A stretch of 64,000 bases of DNA from Desmospora profundinema (lineage in GTDB: Bacteria > Bacillota > Bacilli > Thermoactinomycetales > DSM-45169): positions 186,001 to 250,000 of the forward strand of contig NZ_JAVDQG010000001.1 of assembly GCF_031454155.1 (NCBI RefSeq), given 5' to 3'. Shown here one piece after another: positions 45,350-53,431 of this stretch. Below the pieces are notes generated by a model that saw only the letters and a list, made by a program, of their open reading frames with translations, did no database searches and was not told the origin of the DNA. The position numbers were made by a program, and so were the translations under genes. The stretch's first letter is position 1. Each line of letters begins with the position of its first letter.

Positions 45350-45785
45350 TGTCAAGATCCAGAGAACCGCTGGTGCCGAGGATTTACCCCTGCCGCAGCA
45401 GATGTCGGAAGGGGCAAGCGGATTTGATCTGTTGGCCGCTGTTACGGAGGAGATACAACTTTCACCGGGAGAGCGGAAGCTGATTCCCACTGGGATCAAG
45501 CTGGAGATGCCGGCGGGTTTGGAAGCGCAAGTCCGTCCTCGCAGCGGCCTCGCCTTAAAACACGGAGTGACCACCTTGAACTCTCCCGGAACGATTGACG
45601 CGGATTACCGGGGGGAAATCGGAGTGATTCTGATCCATTGCGGGAGTGATCCCTTTACCATTAGACGGGGAGATCGGATCGCTCAGCTGGTGTTTCAGTC
45701 GGTTCCTGTTGTGCGGCTGGTTCCTGCGGCCACATTGACAGTGACACAGCGGGGTAGTGGAGGGTTTGGACACACAGGAAAATAG
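45339..45785 (+). CDS. dut: dUTP diphosphatase
   Basis: The 148-residue trimeric enzyme hydrolyses dUTP to dUMP, keeping uracil out of DNA. All five motifs are visible: ASGFDLLAA, PRSGLALKHG, LNSPGTIDADYRGE, RGDRIAQLVFQ and the C-terminal RGSGGFGHTGK that closes on the substrate. TTG 45339, 7 bases after AGGAGG, is chosen; the ATG at 45333 lies directly against the ribosome site. It overlaps mlpA in another frame. Confidence 0.93.
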   Translation: MLFDVKIQRTAGAEDLPLPQQMSEGASGFDLLAAVTEEIQLSPGERKLIPTGIKLEMPAGLEAQVRPRSGLALKHGVTTLNSPGTIDADYRGEIGVILIHCGSDPFTIRRGDRIAQLVFQSVPVVRLVPAATLTVTQRGSGGFGHTGK

Positions 45786-45801
45786 TCCAGGAGGGAACAA
45801 G

Positions 45802-45978
45802 GTGACTGTTACGGATATACATTCGCTGGAGAGAGAGTTGGAGAGAATCAGGGGAATCCTTCATCGGAAAGTGGGTGCAGACCCCACCCTTCTTTCTCAT
45901 GGAGCGATCTTACCCATCAGTCGTCGTTTGGACCATCTGTTGAACCGCTATCACCAATTGAAACAAAAAACCCCCTGA
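45802..45978 (+). CDS. Spo0E-like aspartyl-phosphate phosphatase
   Basis: The 58-residue helical protein starts with GTG 45802, 7-8 bases behind CAGGAGGG. Two helices (SLERELERIRGILHRKV and ISRRLDHLLNRYHQLKQ) and the motif S-R-R-L-D in the second match the Spo0E family. Members remove phosphate from Spo0A~P and delay sporulation. The family's S-x-x-L-D signature is intact. It directly follows dut and precedes sporulation genes. A strong hairpin lies right after it. Confidence 0.72.
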   Translation: MTVTDIHSLERELERIRGILHRKVGADPTLLSHGAILPISRRLDHLLNRYHQLKQKTP

Positions 45979-46018
45979 CGAACGGCCGCCGGATCCCGGC
46001 GGCCGTTCGTCGTATTTA
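45977..46018 (+). terminator. Very strong hairpin after the Spo0E-like gene
   Basis: GACGAACGGCCGCCGG (45977-45992) and its exact complement (45996-46011) make a 16-bp stem with a 3-base loop. Only GTATTTAT follows, so termination efficiency may come from the stem; RNA protection is the alternative. Confidence 0.7.
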
Positions 46019-46157
46019 TGAGATAAGGACATATCTGTCTCCTAAATCCAATATCGAATGGGAGCACTCATGGTTAGTGAGGTCATAACTGTGCGGGGAC
46101 GAGGATAGGTTGTAGAGAATCCGTGTGTCAAATGCGGACCAAAAGGGGGAGGTACCC

Positions 46158-46415
46158 ATGCGGTGGAGCGAATTTGCGGAAAAAGAGTTAATTGATATGA
46201 CAGGCGGCGAACGGATGGGAGTGGTGGGACACGCAGATCTGGTGATCGATCCGGAGACCGGACAGATTCATTCCTTGTTGTTGCCCATCCCGTCGGCTTC
46301 CTGGTTTGGAAAAAAGCAAGGTCACCGGGAGATTCATTGGCATCATATCAAAAAGATCGGGCCGGAGATGGTGATTGTGGAAGGTCGCCAAGGAACACAC
46401 CGCGATCGGTACTAA
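46158..46415 (+). CDS. ymxH: YlmC/YmxH-family PRC-barrel sporulation protein
   Basis: The 85-residue protein matches the YlmC/YmxH family: MRWSEFAEKELIDMTGGERMGVVGHADLVIDPETGQIHSLLLP, ending in HHIKKIGPEMVIVEG. It is a single PRC-barrel. In B. subtilis ymxH also lies between mlpA and the dipicolinate genes. ATG 46158 follows GGGGGAGG at 6 bases. A role in sporulation is known only by association. Confidence 0.9.
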   Translation: MRWSEFAEKELIDMTGGERMGVVGHADLVIDPETGQIHSLLLPIPSASWFGKKQGHREIHWHHIKKIGPEMVIVEGRQGTHRDRY

Positions 46416-46458
46416 AAAGGGAGGAAACAGGAGGAAACTTGTGTCGGTGTGTGCAAGG

Positions 46459-46487
46459 AACCCCTTTCTCCCCTCCGTCATATGATG
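46459..46487 (+). promoter_or_regulatory. Sigma-K-like promoter of dpaAB
   Basis: AACC (46459-46462) and CATATGATG (46479-46487), 16 bases apart, match the mother-cell sigma-K pattern mACm-N16-CATAnnnTA except for the last base. In B. subtilis the dipicolinate operon is transcribed by sigma-K, which supports the call. Confidence 0.6.
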
Positions 46488-46516
46488 CAGGAGAAGCCAC
46501 ACTTCCTGCAGATCGG

Positions 46517-46539
46517 GCGCCTTGAAGAAGGCGCTTTTT
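46517..46539 (+). terminator. Terminator-like hairpin between ymxH and dpaA
   Basis: GCGCCTT and AAGGCGC pair perfectly around GAAG, then five Ts. It lies after the sigma-K-like promoter and 17 bases before dpaA, so it would affect dpaA transcripts as well as those from ymxH. Confidence 0.8.
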
Positions 46540-46555
46540 CTGGGAAAGGGGTTGG

Positions 46556-47461
46556 ATGGGGGAGATGTTGACCGGCAAACATGTCGCCTTCCTCGGTGGA
46601 GATGCGCGCCAGTTGGAAGTGATAAAAAACTGTATCCAACTAAAAGCCAAGGTGAGTTTGATCGGTTTTGACAATCTGGAAAGTCCTTTTAGCGGAGCGG
46701 TGAGACGCGAACTGGAACCAGAATGGTTTTCCACCGTGGATTTGTTGATCCTGCCTATTTTGGGAACCGATGAAGACGGGCATGTAGGCAGTATATTTAC
46801 CACACGTTCCATGGTGCTTACGGAAGAACATATCAGCAAGCTTCCCGCCCATGCCATGGTGGTGACAGGTATCGCGAAATCATACCTTCAAAATCTTTGT
46901 TCAGATAACGGAATTCGGTTGGTGGAACTGCTGAAACGGGATGATGTTGCCATCTACAACTCCATTCCGACGGTGGAGGGGGCGTTGATGATGGCGATCC
47001 AGAGCACCAATATCACCATTCACGGTTCCAAAAGTGTGGTACTGGGATTGGGAAGAGTCGGCTTGACGCTGGCCCGTACCCTGCATGCCATCGGGGCACA
47101 GGTTAAAGTGGGAGTACGAACGCCTGCTCAAGTGGCCCGGTCGGTAGAAATGGGAATCACGCCTTTTTACACGGAGAATCTCCCTCAAGAAGTGGGGAAT
47201 GTGGACCTTCTTTTCAATACAGTTCCTTCACCGATCGTGACGGAACCGGTATTGGCTGCCATGCCGGCAACGGCCGTTATTATTGATCTGGCGTCAAAAC
47301 CGGGAGGAACGGACTTCGCATTTGCCAAAAAAAGAGGAATCAAGGCCATGTTGGCTCCCAGCTTACCGGGTATTGTGGCATCCAAAACAGCGGGTCGGAT
47401 TCTGGCGCAGACCATCACCCGTTTGCTGGGCGAAGAGCTCGGGGAGGAGGATCGCCCATGA
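46556..47461 (+). CDS. dpaA: Dipicolinate synthase subunit A (SpoVFA)
   Basis: The 301-residue NAD(P)-binding protein oxidises the product of dihydrodipicolinate synthase to dipicolinic acid, the spore-core chelator. It shows VAFLGGDARQLEVIKNC, IYNSIPTVEGALMMAIQST, the dinucleotide loop VLGLGRVGLTLARTLHAIGA and DLASKPGGTDFAFAKKRGI. It acts in the mother cell late in sporulation. The start at ATG 46556 follows AAAGGGG closely. The stop overlaps dpaB by four bases (ATGA). Confidence 0.97.
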   Translation: MGEMLTGKHVAFLGGDARQLEVIKNCIQLKAKVSLIGFDNLESPFSGAVRRELEPEWFSTVDLLILPILGTDEDGHVGSIFTTRSMVLTEEHISKLPAHAMVVTGIAKSYLQNLCSDNGIRLVELLKRDDVAIYNSIPTVEGALMMAIQSTNITIHGSKSVVLGLGRVGLTLARTLHAIGAQVKVGVRTPAQVARSVEMGITPFYTENLPQEVGNVDLLFNTVPSPIVTEPVLAAMPATAVIIDLASKPGGTDFAFAKKRGIKAMLAPSLPGIVASKTAGRILAQTITRLLGEELGEEDRP

Positions 47462-48060
47462 ATATCAGTGGGAAGACGATCGGATTCGGGTTAACGGGTT
47501 CGCATTGCACCCATGACGAAGTGTTGCCCCAGATGGAGCGCCTCGTCTCCCTTGGAGCAAGGGTTATGCCGATCTTATCCCATACGGTCCAGACGGTGGA
47601 CAGTAAATTCGGGGAGGCGGCTAAGTGGCTGCGAAAAATCCGCACGATCAGCGGGGAGGAACCGATCACCACGGTTCCGGAAGCAGAGCCGATTGGACCA
47701 AAGAAGCTGTTGGATTGCATGCTGATCGCTCCCTGTACCGGCAACAGTCTGGCACGTTTGGCCAATGCCTTGACTGACGGCCCGGTGTTAATGGCTGCCA
47801 AAGCCCAGATGCGTAATCAACGTCCGGTAGTGGTGGCTATTTCCACCAATGACGCACTGGGATTAAATGCTGCAAATTTGGCCCGTCTTTTACCTGCCAA
47901 AAATATCTATTTTGTCCCCTTTGGTCAGGATAATCCCTTTGTAAAGCCCAATTCGTTGGTTGCGCGGATGGAAATGATTCCGGAAACGGTAGATGCAGCG
48001 ATGCGCGGAGAGCAAATCCAACCTTTAATAGTTGAAAAATACCGTGTCCCTGGCACATAA
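47458..48060 (+). CDS. dpaB: Dipicolinate synthase subunit B (SpoVFB)
   Basis: The 200-residue flavoprotein-fold subunit pairs with DpaA. It shows GKTIGFGLTGSHCTHDEVLPQM, PILSHTVQTVDSKFG, LIAPCTGNSLARLANALTDGPVLMAAKAQMRNQRPVVVAISTNDALG and the C-terminal FVPFGQDNPFVKPNSLV. The start overlaps the dpaA stop, so the subunits are coupled. asd, dapG and dapA follow and supply the dihydrodipicolinate substrate. Confidence 0.97.
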   Translation: MNISGKTIGFGLTGSHCTHDEVLPQMERLVSLGARVMPILSHTVQTVDSKFGEAAKWLRKIRTISGEEPITTVPEAEPIGPKKLLDCMLIAPCTGNSLARLANALTDGPVLMAAKAQMRNQRPVVVAISTNDALGLNAANLARLLPAKNIYFVPFGQDNPFVKPNSLVARMEMIPETVDAAMRGEQIQPLIVEKYRVPGT

Positions 48061-48080
48061 TAGAGATTGAGTTTAACAGA

Positions 48081-48144
48081 ATGGAATAAAAGACTGAAGG
48101 CCTTCCTTCTTGGAGAATGAAGGCCCTTGGTTCTTTTATTCCAT
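48081..48144 (+). terminator. Long hairpin between dpaB and asd
   Basis: ATGGAATAAAAGA (48081-48093) and TCTTTTATTCCAT (48132-48144) are exact complements. Inside them GGCCTTC / GAAGGCC forms a second stem followed by CTTGGTTCTTTTATT. The inner stem and T-rich stretch act like a terminator; the outer arms would stabilise a 64-base fold on either strand. Confidence 0.7.
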
Positions 48145-48276
48145 ATCTGATCAGGCTCCCGCTTTTATCAGCGGGGGAGGAAGAGGAAATTTAGGATCAG
48201 TCTTTCTATGCTTACGGTGGTAACCCATCTGGAGCAAGAGGGCTGTATCCAACTATTGTGAGGGGGAACTTGTCAT

Positions 48277-49308
48277 ATGCCATCACGCCAAGTGACAGTG
48301 GCTGTCTTGGGGGCGACAGGTGCTGTTGGAGAACAGATCCTGAAGAATTTGGAGCAACGATCCTTTCCGGTAAAAGAACTCCGTCCACTCGCCTCTGCTC
48401 GATCCGCCGGTTCCACTATACGGTTCCGAGGAGAGGAAGTCATCGTCCAAGAGGCGACACCCGATGCGTTTGAAGGGGTGGATATCGCCCTGTTTAGTGC
48501 AGGGGGAAGCATCAGCGAACGATTGGCTCCAGAAGCGGTAAAACGGGGAGCCGTTGTGGTAGATAATACCAATGCATTTCGCATGAATCCGAAGGTCCCC
48601 TTAGTGGTGCCGGAAGTGAATGCCGACGAAATTAAAAACCATCAAGGGATCATCGCCAATCCCAATTGTTCCACGATTCAGATGGTGGTGGCGCTGAAAC
48701 CGCTGTACGACCGCTTCGGCTTTGACCGTGTGATTGTGTCCACGTACCAAGCGGTGTCCGGTTCGGGCGCGCAAGCGATGGAAGAATTAAAAGAACAGTC
48801 CCGGGCATATTTGGCCGGCGAAGAGATGAAAAAGGAAATTATGCCTGTCGGCAAACTTGATAAACATTACCCGATTGCATTTAATGCGATTCCGCAATGT
48901 GATGTGGCCCAGGAGAACGGGTTTACGCTGGAAGAGATGAAGATGGTCCGGGAGACCAAAAAAATCTTCGGCGACGACTCGATTGGCGTCACCGCCACAT
49001 GTGTCCGGGTGCCGGTTCTTCGCGGTCACAGTGAAAGTGTCTATGTAGAGTTGAAACAGGACTTCGACCTGGAAGAAGTGCGCGATGCCCTGCGTACAGC
49101 AGAAGGTGTTGTTCTGGAGGATGACATCGACCAACAAGTGTATCCGATGCCGCTTGAGAGAGCGGGCCGGGACGAGGTGTTTGTCGGCCGGGTACGCCGG
49201 GATACGGTGAATCCCCGTGCGCTCAACTTATGGGTTGTGTCCGACAATCTCCTGAAAGGGGCGGCGACCAACGCTGTCCAAATCGCAGAAAAGCTGGTGC
49301 AACAATAG
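48277..49308 (+). CDS. asd: Aspartate-semialdehyde dehydrogenase
   Basis: The 343-residue enzyme reduces aspartyl phosphate to aspartate semialdehyde with NADPH, the branch point to lysine, threonine and methionine. It has VAVLGATGAVGEQILKNL, the active-site Cys in IIANPNCSTIQMVVALKPL and the TYQAVSGSGA and ATCVRVPVLRGHSE motifs. GAGGGGG lies about 10 bases before ATG 48277. With dapG and dapA it provides dihydrodipicolinate for the dpaAB product. Confidence 0.97.
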   Translation: MPSRQVTVAVLGATGAVGEQILKNLEQRSFPVKELRPLASARSAGSTIRFRGEEVIVQEATPDAFEGVDIALFSAGGSISERLAPEAVKRGAVVVDNTNAFRMNPKVPLVVPEVNADEIKNHQGIIANPNCSTIQMVVALKPLYDRFGFDRVIVSTYQAVSGSGAQAMEELKEQSRAYLAGEEMKKEIMPVGKLDKHYPIAFNAIPQCDVAQENGFTLEEMKMVRETKKIFGDDSIGVTATCVRVPVLRGHSESVYVELKQDFDLEEVRDALRTAEGVVLEDDIDQQVYPMPLERAGRDEVFVGRVRRDTVNPRALNLWVVSDNLLKGAATNAVQIAEKLVQQ

Positions 49309-49327
49309 ATTGGAAGGGAATATGCCC

Positions 49328-50569
49328 ATGAAAATCCGAGTGCAAAAGTTCGGTGGAACCTCGGTAGCAACCCCCGAGAGGCGCGAAAGGGTTCTCCACC
49401 ATATTCGTCAAGCGCTGGCGGAAGATCGTCGGTTGGTGGTGGTGGTTTCCGCCATGGGGCGAAAAGGAGACCCATACGCCACCGACACCTTCCTGGACTG
49501 GATCGGGCAGAACGGACAATCGCTCACGCCGCGGGAGCAGGATCTCTTGTTAAGCTGTGGGGAAATCATATCCGCCTCGACGTTATCGAGCCTTCTTAAT
49601 CAAGAGGGAATCTCCAACACCGTCCTGACGGGAGGCCAGGCGGGAATCATCACCAATAACAACCACACCAACGCCCAGATTTTAACGATTCACCCTTCAC
49701 GGGTGTTGGAGGAATTGGAGCAGGACATGGTTGTGGTCCTGGCAGGATTCCAGGGCAGAACCGCCGACGGCGAGGTGACGACCTTGGGACGGGGCGGAAG
49801 TGATACGACGGCCACGGCGCTTGGAGTCGCTCTCCAAGCGGATGTGGTGGACATCTTCACCGACGTGGAAGGGATTATGACGGCTGATCCGCGTATTGTG
49901 GATGATGCGGCTGCTCTTGAGACAGTCACCTACAGCGAAATCTGCAATCTGGCCTTCCAAGGGGCAAAAGTGATTCATCCCCGAGCGGTGGAATTGGCGA
50001 TGCAGACCAATGTGCCGATCCGTGTTCGCTCCACGATGAGTGATCATCCCGGCACCCTGGTGACCAGTACGACTCAGTCGGATCATGTTGCGGGGGAACT
50101 ACAGGAGCGTTTGATTACGGGAATTACCCAGATGCCCGATATCACCCAAATTCAGATTCCGGTAACGGAAGGACGCCTGGATCTGCAACAATCCGTTTTT
50201 AAAGCGATGGCGGAGGACCGCATCAGTGTTGATTTCATCAATATCAACCCGAGTGTGGTGGCTTACACCGTACACAATCATGTGGCGGATCGAGCCGAAG
50301 CGATTTTAAGAAGGATGGACCTGGAACCTGAGCTCCATCGGGATTGCGCCAAAGTTTCCATTGTGGGTGGGGGAATTGCCGGTGTACCGGGTGTCATGTC
50401 CCGGATCGCAGAAGCGCTGACAGATGAGGACATCCAAATCCTGCAAGCAGCAGACTCCCACACCACCATTTGGGTGCTGGTGCGCGGGGAGGATATGATA
50501 AAAGCGGTGCGGGCTCTCCACCGGAAGTTTGACCTTCATAATGTACAACAGGCCGCATCGATGTTGTAA
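49328..50569 (+). CDS. dapG: Aspartokinase I
   Basis: The 413-residue enzyme phosphorylates aspartate. It has the kinase signature VQKFGGTSVATPERRERV, GRGGSDTTATALGVALQADVVDIFTDVEGI and two C-terminal ACT domains (about 265-410). In B. subtilis this isozyme is inhibited by diaminopimelate and lies in the same asd-dapG-dapA order, which supports the symbol. ATG 49328, 9 bases behind GGAAGGG, gives the normal MKIRVQKFGGTS start. Confidence 0.96.
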   Translation: MKIRVQKFGGTSVATPERRERVLHHIRQALAEDRRLVVVVSAMGRKGDPYATDTFLDWIGQNGQSLTPREQDLLLSCGEIISASTLSSLLNQEGISNTVLTGGQAGIITNNNHTNAQILTIHPSRVLEELEQDMVVVLAGFQGRTADGEVTTLGRGGSDTTATALGVALQADVVDIFTDVEGIMTADPRIVDDAAALETVTYSEICNLAFQGAKVIHPRAVELAMQTNVPIRVRSTMSDHPGTLVTSTTQSDHVAGELQERLITGITQMPDITQIQIPVTEGRLDLQQSVFKAMAEDRISVDFININPSVVAYTVHNHVADRAEAILRRMDLEPELHRDCAKVSIVGGGIAGVPGVMSRIAEALTDEDIQILQAADSHTTIWVLVRGEDMIKAVRALHRKFDLHNVQQAASML

Positions 50570-50608
50570 CCAAAGATCAACAGCGATTGGTTTAGGGGGA
50601 TGGACACC

Positions 50609-51490
50609 GTGCAATTTGGAAGACTGCTGACAGCGATGATTACACCCTTCACATCAGACGGAACCGTGGATTGGCTGCGGTTTGACGCGGTTTTGGAGCA
50701 TCTGATCAATCAAGGGTCCGAATCCGTGGTGATTGCGGGCACCACAGGGGAATCACCCACCCTTTCCCAAGATGAAAAGCTTCAGCTTTTTAAACGGGCG
50801 GTGGAACGGGCTCAAGGTCGGGTGAAGGTGATCGCCGGCACCGGAAGCAACCAAACAGCCGCTGCCCAGGAATTAACCCAGAAAGCGGAAGCGACCGGAG
50901 TGGACGGCGTCATGTTGGTGGTCCCTTACTACAACCGACCAACCCAGGAGGGGCTGTACCAGCACTTCCGAGCGGTGGCCGAGACCACGTCCCTTCCCGT
51001 GATGTTGTATAATGTCCCTGGCCGAACGGCCGTTCACATGGATGTAGAGACCATGGCCCGGCTTACCCATGATGTACTCAACATCACCGCAGTAAAGGAA
51101 TCCAGTGGTCGTCTGGTGGATGTCATGAAACTGGCAGCACGTAAACGGGAAGATGTGGCTCTATACAGCGGAATGGATGAACTGGTCGTCCCTTATCTCG
51201 CATCCGGTGCAGACGGAGTCGTCAGCGTGGCCAGCCACGTGGCGGGACTGGAAATGAAGCGGATGATGGAAGCTTATTTTAACGGGGAGACAAATGAGGC
51301 AACCGCCATTCAGCAAAAGCTCTTGCCATTGGTGGAAGCGCTGTTTATGACTTCCAGTCCGGCTCCCTTAAAATACATGCTCGCCCGTATGGGGATTTGC
51401 GAGGAGCATGTTCGCCTGCCCATTATTCCGCTCTCCGACATGGAGAAAAAATGGGTGGACTCCATTTTGGATTCGTCTGTTCCCGCATAG
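50609..51490 (+). CDS. dapA: 4-hydroxy-tetrahydrodipicolinate synthase
   Basis: The 293-residue TIM-barrel aldolase joins pyruvate and aspartate semialdehyde. It has LLTAMITPFTSDGTVDW, GTTGESPTLSQDEK, GVMLVVPYYNRPTQEG, MLYNVPGRTAV and AVKESSGRLVD with the Schiff-base Lys. GTG 50609 is preferred because the AGGGGG site lies 9 bases before it; the ATG three codons upstream abuts the site. A terminator ends the operon. Confidence 0.97.
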   Translation: MQFGRLLTAMITPFTSDGTVDWLRFDAVLEHLINQGSESVVIAGTTGESPTLSQDEKLQLFKRAVERAQGRVKVIAGTGSNQTAAAQELTQKAEATGVDGVMLVVPYYNRPTQEGLYQHFRAVAETTSLPVMLYNVPGRTAVHMDVETMARLTHDVLNITAVKESSGRLVDVMKLAARKREDVALYSGMDELVVPYLASGADGVVSVASHVAGLEMKRMMEAYFNGETNEATAIQQKLLPLVEALFMTSSPAPLKYMLARMGICEEHVRLPIIPLSDMEKKWVDSILDSSVPA

Positions 51491-51512
51491 AGCCTGAACT
51501 GTTCATAACAGT

Positions 51513-51544
51513 CGTGTCCGTGAACCGCGGACGCGGCTTTTTTT
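51513..51544 (+). terminator. Terminator of the asd-dapG-dapA operon
   Basis: CGTGTCCG and CGGACGCG pair with one wobble, followed by GC and seven Ts. Confidence 0.88.
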
Positions 51545-51583
51545 ATGGCATTCCGGAGTATGGAAGATTTTTGTGTCCTCTTC

Positions 51584-51613
51584 TTGCAAGGAGAACCGTC
51601 CATTGTGTATAAT
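51584..51613 (+). promoter_or_regulatory. Promoter of rnjB
   Basis: TTGCAA (51584-51589) and a perfect TATAAT (51608-51613) are 18 bases apart. A leader of about 60 bases carries AGGAGG before the TTG start. Confidence 0.75.
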
Positions 51614-51681
51614 ACAGGTAAGTGACTTGTGCGGTTTATATGGGTGACTGACAATTGAATACAATACAGGAGGAATTTTTT

Positions 51682-53361
51682 TTGACAAAAAACAACTCAC
51701 GAAGCAAATTGTCCATTTTTGCTCTCGGTGGGTTGGATGAAATTGGGAAAAACATGTACGTGGTTCGATACGGAGATGATATCGTCGTCATCGATTCCGG
51801 GTTGATGTTTCCGGAAGAAGAGATGTTGGGCATTGATGTCGTCATCCCTGATATCACATACTTGGTTGAGAATCGAGATAAGGTGCGCGGAATCCTGCTG
51901 ACCCACGGACACGAGGATCATATCGGCGGGCTTCCATACATCCTAAAGCAGCTTCAGGTGCCGATTTACGGTACCAAGCTCACGATGGGACTGGTGGAAC
52001 ACAAACTGCGTGAAGCTCACTTGCTGAATCAGACCAAGCGGATTGTGATCAACAATCGTTCGGAGATCAAGCTTGGCTCGGTGAAGGCGACCTTCTTTAG
52101 AGTTAATCACAGCATTCCCGACGCGGTGGGGATCTGCTTGGAGACACCGGAAGGAAATGTGGTGCACACCGGTGACTTCAAGTTCGATATGACACCAATC
52201 AACGGATTGGAAGCGGACATACACAAGATGGCCGAGATCGGGAAAGAGGGTGTCTTGTGTCTGCTTTCCGACAGCACCAATGCGGAACGTCCGGGCTTCA
52301 CCGGTTCGGAACGAACGGTGGGGGAAGGGTTGGAGAACCTGTTTCGTAAAGCGAAGCAGCGGGTGATTGTCGCCACCTTCGCCTCCAATCTTCACCGGAT
52401 TCAACAAGTGGTGGATGCCGCTGAACAGCACAACCGGAAATTGGCGGTCATTGGCCGCAGCATGGTCAATGTGGTCAATATTGGGATGGAGTTGGGTTAC
52501 CTGCGTGTCCCACCGGATCTTTTGATCGAGCCGGATGATATCAACCGCTTGCCTGCCCATAAGGTGGCGGTCATGTCAACGGGCAGCCAGGGGGAACCTA
52601 TGTCCGCTTTGACCCGTATGGCTCATGGATCCCACCGTAAAATTGAGATTTTACCGGGGGATACCGTGATCCTGGCTGCTACGCCAATTCCGGGAAATGA
52701 GAAATCGGTTGCCCGCACGGTGAACCAGTTGTTCCGGGTGGGAGCCAATGTGGTCTACAGCAACAACTCCGAAGAAGGTGTCCACGTGTCCGGACACGGG
52801 TCCCAGGAGGACCTTAAATTGATGCTCAACCTGATGAAACCCCAATTTTTCATCCCGATTCACGGTGAGCACCGCATGTTGCGTGCTCACGGTCAACTTG
52901 CCGAAAGTGTAGGCGTGCGGCCGGAAAACATTTTCATTGCCGATAATGGTGATGCAGTGGAAATTTCCGGCGGAAAAGCGCGCTATGGTTCCAAAATCCC
53001 GACGGGCAACGTCCTCATCGATGGTTTGGGCGTTGGCGATGTCGGTAATATCGTGTTGCGAGATCGGAAACTGTTGTCTCAAGATGGTATTCTGGTGGTT
53101 GTGGTTACTCTCAGCAAAAACAACGGGAAGGTTTTGTCCGGTCCGGACATCATCTCTCGCGGTTTCGTTTATGTAAGGGAGTCCGAAAAACTGCTGGAAG
53201 AAGCCAACCGCATTGTCACCCAGACGATGGAAAAGTGCGCGAACGAACGTGTGAGCGAATGGGCTTCTCTAAAGACCAGCATCCGCGATGCACTGAGTCG
53301 GTTCCTTTATGACCAAACCCGCCGTCGCCCGATGATCTTGCCGATCATCATGGAAGTGTAA
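51682..53361 (+). CDS. rnjB: Ribonuclease J
   Basis: The 559-residue metallo-beta-lactamase/beta-CASP RNase has endonuclease and 5'-3' exonuclease activity on RNA. It shows LGGLDEIGKNMYVV, the zinc motif THGHEDHIGG, HTGDFKFD, LLSDSTNAERPG and the beta-CASP region ending in FIPIHGEHRML. TTG 51682 follows AGGAGG at about 9 bases; the upstream in-frame TTG lacks a site. Position between dapA and tepA matches B. subtilis rnjB (ymfA), so I use that symbol, but J1/J2 assignment needs a tree. Confidence 0.93.
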   Translation: MTKNNSRSKLSIFALGGLDEIGKNMYVVRYGDDIVVIDSGLMFPEEEMLGIDVVIPDITYLVENRDKVRGILLTHGHEDHIGGLPYILKQLQVPIYGTKLTMGLVEHKLREAHLLNQTKRIVINNRSEIKLGSVKATFFRVNHSIPDAVGICLETPEGNVVHTGDFKFDMTPINGLEADIHKMAEIGKEGVLCLLSDSTNAERPGFTGSERTVGEGLENLFRKAKQRVIVATFASNLHRIQQVVDAAEQHNRKLAVIGRSMVNVVNIGMELGYLRVPPDLLIEPDDINRLPAHKVAVMSTGSQGEPMSALTRMAHGSHRKIEILPGDTVILAATPIPGNEKSVARTVNQLFRVGANVVYSNNSEEGVHVSGHGSQEDLKLMLNLMKPQFFIPIHGEHRMLRAHGQLAESVGVRPENIFIADNGDAVEISGGKARYGSKIPTGNVLIDGLGVGDVGNIVLRDRKLLSQDGILVVVVTLSKNNGKVLSGPDIISRGFVYVRESEKLLEEANRIVTQTMEKCANERVSEWASLKTSIRDALSRFLYDQTRRRPMILPIIMEV

Positions 53362-53388
53362 CATCCGATCAGTCACCCATTGAACATA

Positions 53389-53425
53389 AAACCGCGATCC
53401 CATAAGGGATCGCGGTTGTTGGTTT
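53389..53425. terminator. Bidirectional terminator between rnjB and the hydrolase gene
   Basis: ACCGCGATCCC and GGGATCGCGGT pair perfectly around ATAA. T-rich sequence on the plus side and an A-run on the other side suit convergent genes. Confidence 0.85.
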
Positions 53426-53431
53426 AATCCA

